From: Lagopus muta
Lineage: Eukaryota; Chordata; Aves; Galliformes; Phasianidae
Assembly: GCF_023343835.1 (NCBI RefSeq)
Contig: NC_064443.1
Location: 2,666,001 to 2,730,000, forward strand
DNA length: 64,000 bases
Direction of reading: 5' to 3'
Positions 49,201 through 60,370 of this stretch are shown here, one piece after another. The position numbers and the translations under genes are program-made. Every line of letters begins with the position of its first letter. Position 1 is the stretch's first letter. Below the pieces are notes generated by a model, which saw nothing but the letters and a program-made list of their open reading frames with translations, did no database searches and was not told the origin of the DNA.

Positions 49201-50157
49201 CTGGTGTCCTAGGAGAGCCCAAGTGCAGTGCTCGATGCACAGGGCAGTTCTGGTGATCAGAATCAGAAAATGCTTTGCTGTGTGACTGCGCATGCAAGGA
49301 TCTCAGCATCCAAGCACCTCAGGAGCCGTCAGAGCTGCAGCCTCCTTTTTCACGTGGTTTGGAAGCACGGTTCTGAAGGAAGACTTGGGGGTCTGCCCTG
49401 CCATCAGGCTCTCCCCCACCTCACAGACAGCTTCAGCTTGCTAATTTGACAGATGAGACTTTGTGCCTTTTGTTTTTTATCAAGCACAAAACAGGTGGCT
49501 GGGATGATGGGCTAAATGGGCGTTCCCAGGCTGACCTCTGCTCCTGTGTGACTTCCAATGTGGGGTGTGATCAGGAGGCTGAGCTGGGAGAAGCTGCAGC
49601 AACATTTCCTGCCTTGCTGGACACGAGAATGTATCCCTCAGGGTCCATCTCCTTTTTGTGTGGGATCCTCAGTACTTACAGGACTGTTTGGTGGAAGAGG
49701 TATCTGAGATGAGGATATTCATTGCTTCTCTTCCGTGTGGGCTCTCTGAAGCCTCGTGAGGGGGTTTGTTCAGCCTTTAATTCAATTAAGAAGTCAAGCA
49801 AGAGTTGCAAATCTGGTTGGTCTCGTTTGTTTCTGCTGCATCCGAAGTGAACATCTGCACAGCAGAGTGGGGCAGCATCGGGAGGAAGGATTTCTATGGT
49901 TTCAGCTGAGATTGCATGTGCTGCTGGGGGCTGGGGAAGGATTTTTGTCCCATGTAGAGCATGAGATGGAGGGAAGGACTCCAGCCCATCAGTGGCAGGA
50001 CAGTGGTGGGCAGTACGCAGACACCTGTGATCCGCATTGCAGTGACTTCTATCTAAGGTCATCAGCTGGTGCAAATTGGACTCGGGCAACTGGTGGATGG
50101 TGAGTGGATGGAAAGACAGGAAGGGTGGTTCCTGCTGGAACACCCTTTGGTAACTGC

Positions 50158-50223
50158 CTTCATCTCAGCATTATCTGGCTGAATTTGCCTCTTCATCTCA
50201 GCATTATCTTGCTGAATTTGCCT
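50158..50223. repeat. 33-bp tandem duplication
   Basis: Two adjacent copies of a 33-bp unit beginning CTTCATCTCAGCATTATCT differ at one base (GG versus TG in ATCTGG/ATCTTG). The near identity indicates a recent local duplication. Confidence 0.9.
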
Positions 50224-50814
50224 CTAGCTATGGAATGCTGTCTTCACAAAAGAGAAACTGGGAGGAAAAATACCTATTTTTGTCTTGGTGCCCTGAGTTC
50301 TGTTTCTTCATGGAATCTTGGAATCTGAAAAAGCATTCGTATGCATGTATGCACGTATGCCTGTTGTATTTGTCTTCAAAATATGCATTTCTATAGCTTT
50401 GGTAGTAAAGAGCTCTTAAAACCAAAGAAGTTGAGGCTGACTTAATTGTTTAATTTCCTGTGACTTTCAGTAAAAGCTTTAGCTTAGGTTCTGTTAAACA
50501 CAGAATATGAGGACGTTTATGCTCTGTAGCTCTGTTTCAAGCAGAATCAGGAGTTGTGTTCCTGAGGGGCTGGCTGTGGCAAATAAGTGAAGTCAAAGCC
50601 AGGTTAAGCTGAATGCCCTTAAGAACAAGCAGACCTTTGCTCTGCCCCGCTGCAGCTGTATATTTAGCCTGTGTGCCCTTTCCAATTACAGCCAGGAGAA
50701 GACACCCGAGGAGGAATGTAAGTCATACCCGCCCTGAGTGCTGCCCTGGGATCCATCACAAAGTGCTTCTTGAGCCAGAAGCAGAGCCTTGGTAACTTCT
50801 CTCCATAAAACTGA

Positions 50815-50850
50815 CCCCTCCCTCCCTCCTTCCCTCCCTCCCTCCTTCTT
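50815..50850. repeat. CCCT microsatellite
   Basis: A pyrimidine tract of CCCTCCCT/CCTT units on the + strand. Confidence 0.85.
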
Positions 50851-53469
50851 GGGGTTTAACATTTACCACGTCCACAGCCTCGTCCTGCACACGGCTGAGC
50901 TTGGTGCATGCCTTGCTCCTGGTGCATCCTGCGCCCAGCCCCTGGTGCCTCTGTATGCTCTGCCTGCTTCTCACCAGGGCACTGCAGTTGTTTCTCATGC
51001 AGGGTCTGTCCTGTCTCCAGATTATCCCTTCTGGTGCTTCTTTGGAGGCCTGATGTGAGGACAGCACCATGAAGCAGTCTTCAGTTGTTATTTGGAGTCC
51101 CCTCTATGGATTTATCCTAATTTGCCTGTGTGCTGCCAGGGCCGTGGCAGTTCTGGCTGCGATGTTCCTAATTACAGGGAAAAAATGGTTTCTGAGGCAT
51201 CCTAAATATTTGGGCCGATAATATCAGTTTCCTTTTAACTGAGCTCACTTGAAGATACGATCTGGGTTGTCTGTTTGGGAATAGCAAAGTGGGAGGAAGG
51301 GATTGATTGTGGTTGCTGAAGCTCTCATCAAAGAGAGGAGTCCCACACAGCCAGAATCACTGCTGTGGTCACTTGTGCGGGTCTGGAGCAGCGACGGGTG
51401 GCGTGGATTCTGCTGAGCTCCAGGGCATCACAAAAGCCATGCTCAGTGTGTGCCACTGAGGGACCCGCAAGCAGGATCTCACAGCTGGGAGGCATCCACC
51501 TGGTCTTCAGGCAGAGTCAGGTCTGTGTGCAAGCACCTGGTTCCTTCTTGGTGGTACAGAGCTCCAGCTTGCAAAGAGAAGGTAATGACAAGTAGCAGGA
51601 AAGCTTCCCCTGAGCTATGAGTAGGTTAAATATCTCAGTGCTTACTCTAGCAGAATAAAAACTGCTTTGAGGTGTCGATTGCTGTGACCACTTCCCCTGC
51701 AAGCTCCATGGAGCGGCTGTTGGCACGCATGACCTGGGGCAGTGAGTGACAGTTTGCAGTTCCCATCTGCAGAAGTGCTGCTCCTCTCCCTGCCCAGCGC
51801 ATACCTCAGCACAGCCGAGTTTTGTTGTTTTTTCCCCTAAGTTGTTGCTCAGTGTCAGGGTTTCCTGTTGCTGACAACAGCTGTGCTGGAGATGAGCGGA
51901 ACCTGCTACTTCGCATTTGGTCTATGGTTACAGGCGTGCAGGACATGAATGCGTTCAGCATTAAACCACCACTGCAGGGGTGAGCTTGTCTTTCAGAGAG
52001 GCATCCCGTCCTGTGCACGTCCTCACTGCACGTGTCTGCTTGGGGTGGGGGCATGGCTTCGTGGAGGGAGAACATCCGTCCCCAGCTTTGCCTGTTTGCT
52101 CATGCCAGCTGCGTGACAAATGTCCCTGAGCAACTGTCCTCCTGCGTGTCCCTCCCATAACTCAGCCAGGCATGCGAGGCTGGAGCTGGTGAGTGCCTGG
52201 GTCACTGCTGTGCTGGAAGGGTGGAGGGTGGGAGAAGCCCCCACCTGCCCAGCCCCCCCCAGCTCCCAGCAGCAGTAGGCAGTGGGGCATGTGCAGCACT
52301 GTGCCCCTGCCCGCACCCAGCCGTCCCACCGCATTGCATCATTCCTCCTGCTTGCTGCCTCGACACGCAGCCACTGATGGGACTTGCCCAGAGATTCTCC
52401 TGTGGGAACATGCACGAGAGCTGTGCACGTACAATAGATGTGCTTTGGGAAGTTGCACCAGGCCGTTGCATTCTGCTCCCACTTCCTTAGGGAGAGACCA
52501 TTTGTTTCAGTGTTGTCTTTATGGAGACAGTGGTAAATAAGCAGCTCAGGTAGGTGGGATTCCTCCTTGCTCTCCTTAATTCCTTATCTGGAGCAGGGCA
52601 TGGGAAGGCAGCTACTCAGGCTTTCAGCGTGCAAGATTCAGAGGCATTAACATGCTGGCAGTGATTAATTACCACAGCCCACTGATGTGACTGTACTTGA
52701 GCAATTGGATTAGGTGCAGCTGCGCTGGGGCTCACATCAGCAGGTTCTTGTTGGAGCTGTGATGTAGTTGGCCACACAGAAGTTATTCCTAGGGCAGCTG
52801 CACTCCTGGTCCTGCAGTGGGCAGTCAGCAAGGTCCTGTGGCCGGCAGGAGCTGTGTTGCCCAGGTCTCACTTTCAGCCCTGTCTTCTGGCCGCTCTGTT
52901 CTGCCTTCGTGCATATGAAGCAGTGCATATCCTTAGCACATCAGCAGGCCTTGTGGTTGCACGGAGGAGTCAGCTCCAGAATTGTCTTGGCAAGTCAGCA
53001 TCATATCAGCATCACCCAGCAGGCCCGGCTGCGTGCTCCAAGATGGGGATTTGGCATCAGCAATCAGACATCAACATTGGCATGTGCGCTGAGCACCAAG
53101 GCCAAAGCAGATGTTGATCCCAGCTTTGATGTTTAATCCAGCGTTTTGGAGGTTCAAAGTGGAGACCCAAAAGAGCTCTTACAGAAGCAGGAGGATAAAG
53201 AGAAACTCGGTATTTTCATAAGATCAGACAGAGCAAAACATCCTGAAATTCAGGACTAACCTGAACCTTTGTGGTGGTTCTGCCAAACGCGGCAGCGCAG
53301 ATCCTGCCGGAGGAGGGAATGCTGCTGTGTGGAGAAGCTGGGGTGGCCTGGCCTGATAACCTGAAAGCAAGAGGATGAGCCCTGCAGCATGGTGATGCCT
53401 GCAGAGCAGAGAGCAGCGGTGCAGAATTCTGTTTGATTTTTGGCTCTGTTCTGAGCTTGCATGAAATGG

Positions 53470-53640
53470 CAGAATCATGGAATGGCTTAGTTTGGAGGGG
53501 GCCTTAAAGATGTCTGGTTCCAACTCACTGAAGCAGGCAGGGATGCCAACCACCAGCTCAACTGCCCAGGATCCCACCCAGCCTGCCTTGAGCGCATCCA
53601 GAGATGGGGCAGCCTGTCCCAGCACCTGGCTGGACAGCAG
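53470..53640 (-). mobile_element. CR1 LINE 3' fragment (antisense)
   Basis: The + strand reads AATCATGGAATGGCTTAGTT, then GGCCTTAAAGATGTCTGGTT, then CAACTCACTG. This is the reverse complement of the familiar avian CR1 3' end. It continues with remnants equivalent to the C-terminal end of the reverse-transcriptase frame (catccagagatggggcagcc, then tgtcccagcacctggctgga). It is truncated and diverged, as almost all CR1 copies are. Confidence 0.8.
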
Positions 53641-56556
53641 GCTGTTGGCCTTTCTGATCCTCTGGCTCCGTGCTAGTCACAGCTAGTCACAGCTCATGGG
53701 AGGTGATCCTGAACGCTCTTATCTGCTACCTGTGACTGAGCAGTCTCAAAACAAGTGAGTCTGCGCTTTGCCCGTCACCGCATGTGAAATAGTTTGGCTG
53801 TAGCTCTTGAACTCCCCCAGAGGCGTCGTGCAGGTGCCCGTGCTTTTTCCACCCTCCCACGTTGGTTCTGTGTGTCTGCACTTGTATCCAGACTCACAGC
53901 TCTGTGCTGTGCACAGGTGAGGATCTCTCATGAAGAGACCATAGCTGGGGGCCTTGCTCTGCTTCTGGGAGCTGCCCTGCCTTTGGTCCCAGCACAGTGT
54001 GAGAGCCTGGCACCGCTTCAGCTTATTGTTTGGTAAGGAGCTGTATTAAAGAGATTTCTTGGTGGTGTAATGCTGTTCTTGCTTCTCCTGGCTTTTCTTT
54101 TGACAATGGCTACAGAATTCTTCCTGTACCTCCATTGTGCTCTGCTTCTGGGTACAGAGACTGTTCTGTGTTTTTCCTAAATGGAATTTGGAATTGGTGT
54201 GACCTGCAATTGTCAGACTAGATCTGCACAGCCTGAGTTGCTTGGCTGAGGGGCACGGGCAGTGCCTGCTGCCTGCTCCGGTGATTCTTTCTGCAGTGGG
54301 TGATGACTTCATCTTCCTCTCCTGCTGGCCACAGATATCAGGGTCTGGCTCCTTTCTGCCCAGGCATTGCTATCCATCCCACAGGAGCACCCTGGGGCGA
54401 ATCACAGGGTTGGTTTCACAACACAGAGCCACACCATGGCAGTGTGTGGTTCCTGCAGCCTTGACAAATGGGGGCATTGCTGCTGTGGGGACACAGTGCC
54501 CACCTCTGCAGGTGTGGCTGTAGCTCTGCATGGCTGCTGCTGGCTGGCTGGCTGTATGTCCTGCTATCTGCACGTCCATCCCACGCAGGTGTGGAGGCTC
54601 AGCTGTGAGCAGCAGCCGTGTTTCTGTGCTGATACCATCTCAGCTCCACAGCAGCCACATTCCTCAGCTGCCGCCTTCCTCCCCTGGCTGCAGCCTCTGA
54701 TCTGCCCACGCTTGCAGCACGGCTGCTCTCTAGTCCCTCTGCAGCAGGACCTTCCAGCAATGGGGGTGTAGGCAAAGAAGCTCATGGACAAGGTGCTATG
54801 GGTGCAGGCTCTATGGAGGCTGAGAGCCTCTTTCTACCTTCTTATAGCTCTGTGCAGAGTGACAGTGCCCTGGTTTCCCACTGTGGCAGTCAGTGGCCTC
54901 ACCAGAGGCTCCTTCAGAGCCTTGTTCTGTCTCCAGAACTCATTCAGAACAAGATGTGCACAGCACGTTGGAAGTTCTCTGGATACCTGTTGCGGTAGTT
55001 CTGTTCTTGTTGAGGTGACTTCAAGCTCATCCAAATTCACCACGTCCAAAATTCATCCACATTCCTGTGCCATTTGATGTGTGTTGGATTCTCATCTCCT
55101 GACGAGGCAGGGAGCTGGTAGGAGCTGGAGCCTGCAAGAAGTGAGGCTTGCTTTTACTGTTCCATTTCTGGTGGTGACAGTGTCTGGAGAGGCAGCTCAG
55201 GTGTTTGACTCTGGGTAAAGACCACAGTGTTGCCTTTGGGAAGAGCCTGGATTTGGTTTCTCTGTTACTCAGCCCGATGTGCTCCTGCCCTGGGCTCTCC
55301 TGTGGCCCAGCATCTCACACTGACCCCCTCCCACCTGATTCCCAGGGCTTTCCAGCACTGTTTTCTACCTCTGCTGTTTCTCCTGCCTTTCACTTGAGGG
55401 CTTTTTGAGACTGGCAGTGCTCAGATCAGGTATTTGCCTGACAAATGCTGCACCAGAGGTTACTGTGTTTGACTTGCAATCCCACTGCCCACTCTGTGCA
55501 GCCGCGTGGCCTCCGGGCAAAGCATGCTGCAGCAATGGGTGGCGGGCTGCAGGGTTTGGGGATGGATTAGGTTTCATCTTGACAAGCAAACAGCTTCAGG
55601 GGTGAGGAACGCTAAAGCATCCTCAGCCCAAGGACTCAGTGTCCAGAATAGCACAAGCTCTGCGTCAGCCTCAGGGCACCCACAGCGAGCTCCAGCTTTG
55701 TTCGTTTGCTGGGCGGATGCAGAACCCGCCCTGTGATGGCTTTGCACAGGGCAGCTTCCAGCCCTGCTCACATGCTCTGCACTCAGTGCAGCAGGAGGTG
55801 TGTGAGGGCAGCCAGGCGTACAGCCCCATGTGGGAGCTGTGCTGGGGGCTGTGGCTGGTGGTCGTGAGGCAGGCAGGGTTTGCTCTGGGAATTCGGAGCT
55901 GCTGCTCTCAGCCTGGGAAATGAAGGGTTGGTTAAAGGTGCCTGAGCACCTGGGTCCACGGCAGTCCAGTTCCAAGTGCGCTCTGTGGCCTCACATGCTT
56001 AGCTTGCTCGGGTCTGATCCTAGATTGCATGTTGCTGGCCCCAGAGTCAGGCATGGATACTGGCTAATCCCAAAGGCTGGAATAGAGTTTTGAGAAGCCA
56101 GGCTATGGGGTGGAGGAGAGGGAGCATCTGTAAGCATCTGTCATGCATCGAGTATCAAAGGTTTCTAGGGGCCTTCATGCTGAGTAATCAGCATTTAAAT
56201 TTGCTGTTGCCCCAGCCTGAGTGCAGCTTGCCTCCAAAGACCCCTCTGCACTGTGCTCTGCCACCAGCTGTGTCTGCCCGGAGCCTGGGGCCAGTGGGTG
56301 CTCCAGGAGCAGCATAACTGTGTGCATGGAAAGCAGGAGGGTCTGATTACTTTAGAGATGCTGTACATCAGGGAAAGAGCTGGGAAGTGTTAACTCTTAG
56401 GGTTAAAAAAGCAAACTCTTAGGGTCCAAAAGCGAATTAAAACAAACGGGGTGGAAGGTAGGAAGCCCGGCGTCCATCACAAGGAGGTCTGTGCGTGCTG
56501 GCTGGCTGGCTGGGGATTGCGATTAGTTTGCTGATGGGTTTCCTTTCCTCACCCAG

Positions 56557-56966
56557 GTTGCCAGGACCCTTAGGATGAGGCTGCTGTGAGGAGTGGCAGA
56601 TCCGCTGCCTGCACTGCCGTGCCTGCACACCCCACCCCGCGTCCCTCCTCCGGCTGGAGCGCCGTCTGAGAGCCACTGGGCAGAATGACTGTTGGATGTG
56701 TCCTGCAGCCCCCGTTCCTGGGGAGGACTTTGCTCCCAGTGCTGCTGCTCGCAGCCTCAGCTCACTGCCACTGGCCCAGCGAGCCGGCAGAAGTGCTGAA
56801 GGACTGGGAAAACCAGCTGGAGGCCTCCATGCACTCCGTGCTCTCAGACCTCCGAGAGACTGTGCCGGCTGTGGTGGGGATACCAGACAGCTCCGCCGTG
56901 GTGGGCCGCTTCTTCAGAGTCTCCATCCCCACAGATTTAATTGCTTCCAATGGAGAAGTAGTCCAG
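56557..56966 (+). CDS. DAG1: Dystroglycan, first coding exon (5' UTR plus 94 codons)
   Basis: Dystroglycan is cleaved into alpha (laminin-binding) and beta (membrane-spanning) subunits of the dystrophin-glycoprotein complex. This exon follows acceptor ctcacccag and ends at donor gtgaga. The CDS starts at ATG 56685 and contributes 282 nt, 94 codons, phase 0. Human DAG1's first coding exon is likewise about 95 codons. It encodes a hydrophobic signal peptide ([13 protein letters not shown]) followed by [19 protein letters not shown] and [19 protein letters not shown], nearly identical to the start of human alpha-dystroglycan's N-terminal domain. The first 128 nt are untranslated and include a five-codon upstream ORF at 56575-56589. 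The remaining ~800 residues, normally one large exon, lie beyond 64000. Confidence 0.95.
56575..56589 (+). promoter_or_regulatory. DAG1: Upstream ORF in DAG1 5' UTR
   Basis: ATG AGG CTG CTG TGA, four codons plus stop, begins 18 bp inside the exon and ends about 95 nt before the DAG1 start codon. The context has A at -3. Such short upstream frames often lower translation while permitting reinitiation. The effect here is inferred. Confidence 0.5.
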
Positions 56967-58949
56967 GTGAGAAACGGCATTCCTTGGGGCTCATTTTCAG
57001 CTGTTGGTGGGGTTACCACGAGAGTGCAGTGAGGTTGCTGCAGAGCTCCCTTGAGGCTTTGTAGGGCTGCGGAAGAAGGATGGAGATCTTTCTCACCTCG
57101 TTGCAAAGTTTCTTTCCTCTACGGTAAGGCAGTCTTTGGGCCGGTTGCTCAGGTTTGTTGGCTGCATTTAAGCTGTTAAAGCACACGGCCCCTGGGATGA
57201 CAGGCGTGTTCCTGGGGAGATGCTGCCTCGGGATTGGGGCAGCTGTGGATTGCCTGAGTCTGCCGCCGTGACACGCGGGGAGCTGCTTCACTATGGAAAC
57301 AAAATATTGTCAGACAAACAGGCTGTGTTCTGGGAGCAGGGCTCTGTTCTGAGTTTGACGTAGTCTTTCCTGACCTTGTCCCTAAGTCCTCTTGGGAAGA
57401 TGAGAACCTTTCTTTTTGTCTGACCTACTGGTACTGCAGACACCCAAAAGCCAAGCTTTGTAAGCGGTCCTGGGGGCAAGGAAGCGTTGAGACAGCCTGG
57501 AGGAGGACGGACGTGCTGCCAAACAGATGCTTGTTCAGCTCTTGTCCTTTTCTGGAAGGGTGCTGAGAAGTTGTCTCAGCATCTGCTGGGGATGGAGAGC
57601 TCAGGAAGATTCTGTTTTTGAAAGAAAGCACACTTCCAATCTTAGGGGTTGGGTGTTTTTTTTCAGAAAGTAGAATTGAAAAATACTTTTAAAAATCCAT
57701 TTTTGGAAAATGTTGTAACAGGCCAACCTTGGAGTGCCTTTCAGAAGATCAGAGGGAGATAGAGCAACTCAGGAGGCAGCCTGACGTCTCAGCCTCTCCT
57801 TGCAGGCAGGTTTGTTTTAGCTGTGCACGCTGTTGAGCAATTACATCAGTGTGGATTCACGATCTCACTGTCTCCAGCTGTGGGATTGCAGCATCCTGAT
57901 GGCAGGTAGAGAATCTGAAGAATGCATCTGTTATTGACGGGCTGTCTGTCAGATGGGGGATAGAGACGTGCGGTGGGTGAGCCCTGGGGCTAGCTGGAGG
58001 TGGGGTGGGCTGGTTTCAGAGCAAGGCTTGTGATGATTGATTAACCTGGTGGAGGGTGGTGGTGGCTGCCCTACTTGAACCACTGCCAGGTGGGGGTTCG
58101 TTAGCACAGGACACTTATGTGAGGGTACCAGGCTTCAGCTTTGGAGGGAGCAGACTCTTCAGTGTGGGTCTTTGTGAGCAGGAGAGCTGTTCAGGGCTGC
58201 TGTGCCCATGAGCTCTGCCTGGTTCATGGCTTGGTGTGTGGTGGGCGCTGCTGCACATCTCACATCTCCTTCTGTGAATTCACTGGAGGAAACTGTGAAG
58301 ATCTTGTGTTACAGAAACGATTGCTTTGTTTTTGAGTTTTGTTGCAGGCTGGCTTGTTTTGGTGTTGTCTAATGGCTACTTTGACGGCAAGAAGGCATTC
58401 TCAGTGCTTGTTCAACACCACAGCTTCTCTTCCTGGCACAACAGTCGTCTTTGATAGCTGTAGGGTGGCTCTGTGGTACGTTATTTCAGCCCCATCTAGC
58501 AGCTCTGAACAATACTTCTGCCACTGGTATCGAGGAGTCTTTGCCGATAGCAACAGATGCTTGGAGAGCAGCAAAGGGAGCGTGCTGGAGCGGGACTGGA
58601 GGAGCAGTTGCTGGTTGGGATGTAGCTCAGAAAAGGCTGGGAGCAATTTCCACGCTCATACGTGGGTTTGCCTGAATGCACGTTGCATCTGTTCACCTTG
58701 AAATTGATTTTAAAAGTGAGGCAGGCTCTGTGGCAGTGCTCCTGGCCTCACTTAGCAGGCATCTGGAAGGGCTCTCCCTTGCACCGAGAGCTGTGTTGGC
58801 TGCTGAGCGAGGCCAGCCTTCCCAATGGGGATTTGATTCCTGGCGTACATAGGCAATCCTGGAGTGCTGGGGTGCTTTCAGGGCAAGCTGCTCTGCTCTT
58901 TTTCTCAGGCTGCCTGAGCCAGAGCAGTGATAACATGGTGCATTCAGGG

Positions 58950-59155
58950 TTTTTCACACAGAGGGTGGTGAGGCACTGGAACAGGCTGCCCAAGGAGGCT
59001 GTGGATGCCCCATCCCTGCAGGCATTCAAGGCCAGGCTGGATGTGGCTCTGGACAGCCTGGGCTGCTGGTTGGCGACCTGCACACAGCAGGGGGGGTTGA
59101 AAGTGGATGATCTCTGAGGTTCTTTTCAACCCAGGCCATTCTAGGATTGCATGAT
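58950..59155 (+). mobile_element. CR1 LINE 3' fragment (sense)
   Basis: The sequence reads gagggtggtgaggcactgga, then acaggctgcccaaggaggct, then gtggatgccccatccctgca. This is the canonical end of the CR1 reverse-transcriptase frame (RVVRHWNRLPKEAVDAPSLQ). A 3' tail equivalent to the usual TTGGACTTGATGATCTTxGAGGT segment follows (gttgaaagtggatgatctct). It is 5'-truncated, and the translation stays open to near the CR1 stop, suggesting a moderately young copy. Confidence 0.9.
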
Positions 59156-59979
59156 CTGGATGTTGCTAAATGGGGTACTTGACCCCTAATGAGAGAGAGT
59201 AGGGACACCCTTTTGAGGTGTAGCAGTGAATCAGTGCTTACAAGGAGATGTACTTGCCTACGTTCAGTGCCCTTAAATTTCTAGGAAGCTGGATATCATC
59301 TCATTTAAAAAAAAAAGAACAATTGATACATGACATCCCCAAACCTCAGGAGCCTGAGAGTGGTGTGGCTGCTCCATGTCTAGGCAGTTCCCACCGATCA
59401 TTTGTAGGCTCCGTCCTCACTATGGTGGGGAGCCCCTTGAAGCTGCCTCCCGGCTCCTCTCCCTGCTCGTTAGCAGATTCCAGCCGCCTGTAGACAAAGT
59501 AGTTTTCTCTGCATACTTGGTTGTGGGCTGGAAACAACGGGCAGCATTGGCAGCGCTGCGGAGGAGTGCCTGGCAGGCGCCTGCCCAGCTGCGTGGGCTC
59601 ACTGCACAGTCAGGTAGTGCTGCTGCCAGCAGGCACCAGTGCTTCCCTGCTACCCCCTGCCAGCTTCGGAGCAGGTGAGGTGCTATGGCTGAGCACAAAA
59701 GCAAGTTTATTCCAGTGAGCTGGGGCAGCTCATCAGAACGCAGAGGTGGATGTGCAGAGAAAGGAGCAAAGCCTGACCTGTTGCATCTCTGCAGCCAGCA
59801 GGGCAGCGTGCCCAGCTGCGTCCTGTTGCTGAGAAACTCATCGCACCCAGGATGAAAACAGTTGGATTTCCTGCTCTTATTGCTTCCATTTGAAGGCTGT
59901 TCCAGAATTGGGCTGCTCTGATTAAAAATGCGACTGCTAGCCTAAATTTAGAGATAGCTAGAAATATTTGTGCTGCCCT

Positions 59980-60370
59980 TTAGCCTGAATCTCTCTTCCA
60001 CCTTCATAATATTTACTTCCTTTACGTATTTAAAAGTGACAGGCATGTTCTCCTGTCTTGATTTGGTTAGATTAAACAAGCCAATCTCTTTAGTCTTTCC
60101 CCATAAAATAAGCTTTCTTTTCCTCTCCTCATTTTGCAGCTGTCTCCTGCACCTCTTCCAGCTTGAGTTTATTTTTCTTGTGGGTGCCTGACCAGAGCTA
60201 TACAGAGTACTGCAGGCAAAATGTTACTGGAGCCTTGTATAAAACTTCCTTTTCTCTGCTATAAATACCCCATCCCATAATTGTGTGCTTTTCCATGTCT
60301 GCCTTTGGCTCAAACCCGATGTGATCAGCTGGAATACCCAGAGCTGTAGTCTTTCTCCTTCCAGTTCAAG
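59980..60370 (-). mobile_element. Degraded antisense CR1-like LINE fragment
   Basis: The + strand pattern ctttagtctttccccataaa, followed by cctgcacctcttccagcttg, gcctgaccagagctatacag and agtactgcaggcaaaatgtt, resembles the complement of the C-terminal reverse-transcriptase region of old CR1/L3-type elements (the part encoding LYSALVRPxLEYC and LExVQRRA). It is AT-rich relative to its surroundings and heavily diverged. Identification is by remembered consensus. Confidence 0.5.

Larger units (their letters stand above)
30700..56556 (+). other. DAG1: Presumed DAG1 intron 1, about 26 kb, no gene recognised
   Basis: I found no exon with family resemblance, no second strong CpG island and no tRNA or rRNA. 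The many open frames of 60-190 codons are scattered on both strands without consistent splice borders. Recognised contents are small: poly-T near 32743-32762, a 15-bp repeat at 34207-34249, a 33-bp duplication at 50158-50223, a CCCT tract near 50815-50850 and an antisense CR1 fragment near 53470-53640. Human DAG1 also has a very long intron before its first coding exon, which supports this reading. A lineage-specific non-coding transcript inside cannot be excluded. Confidence 0.55.
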
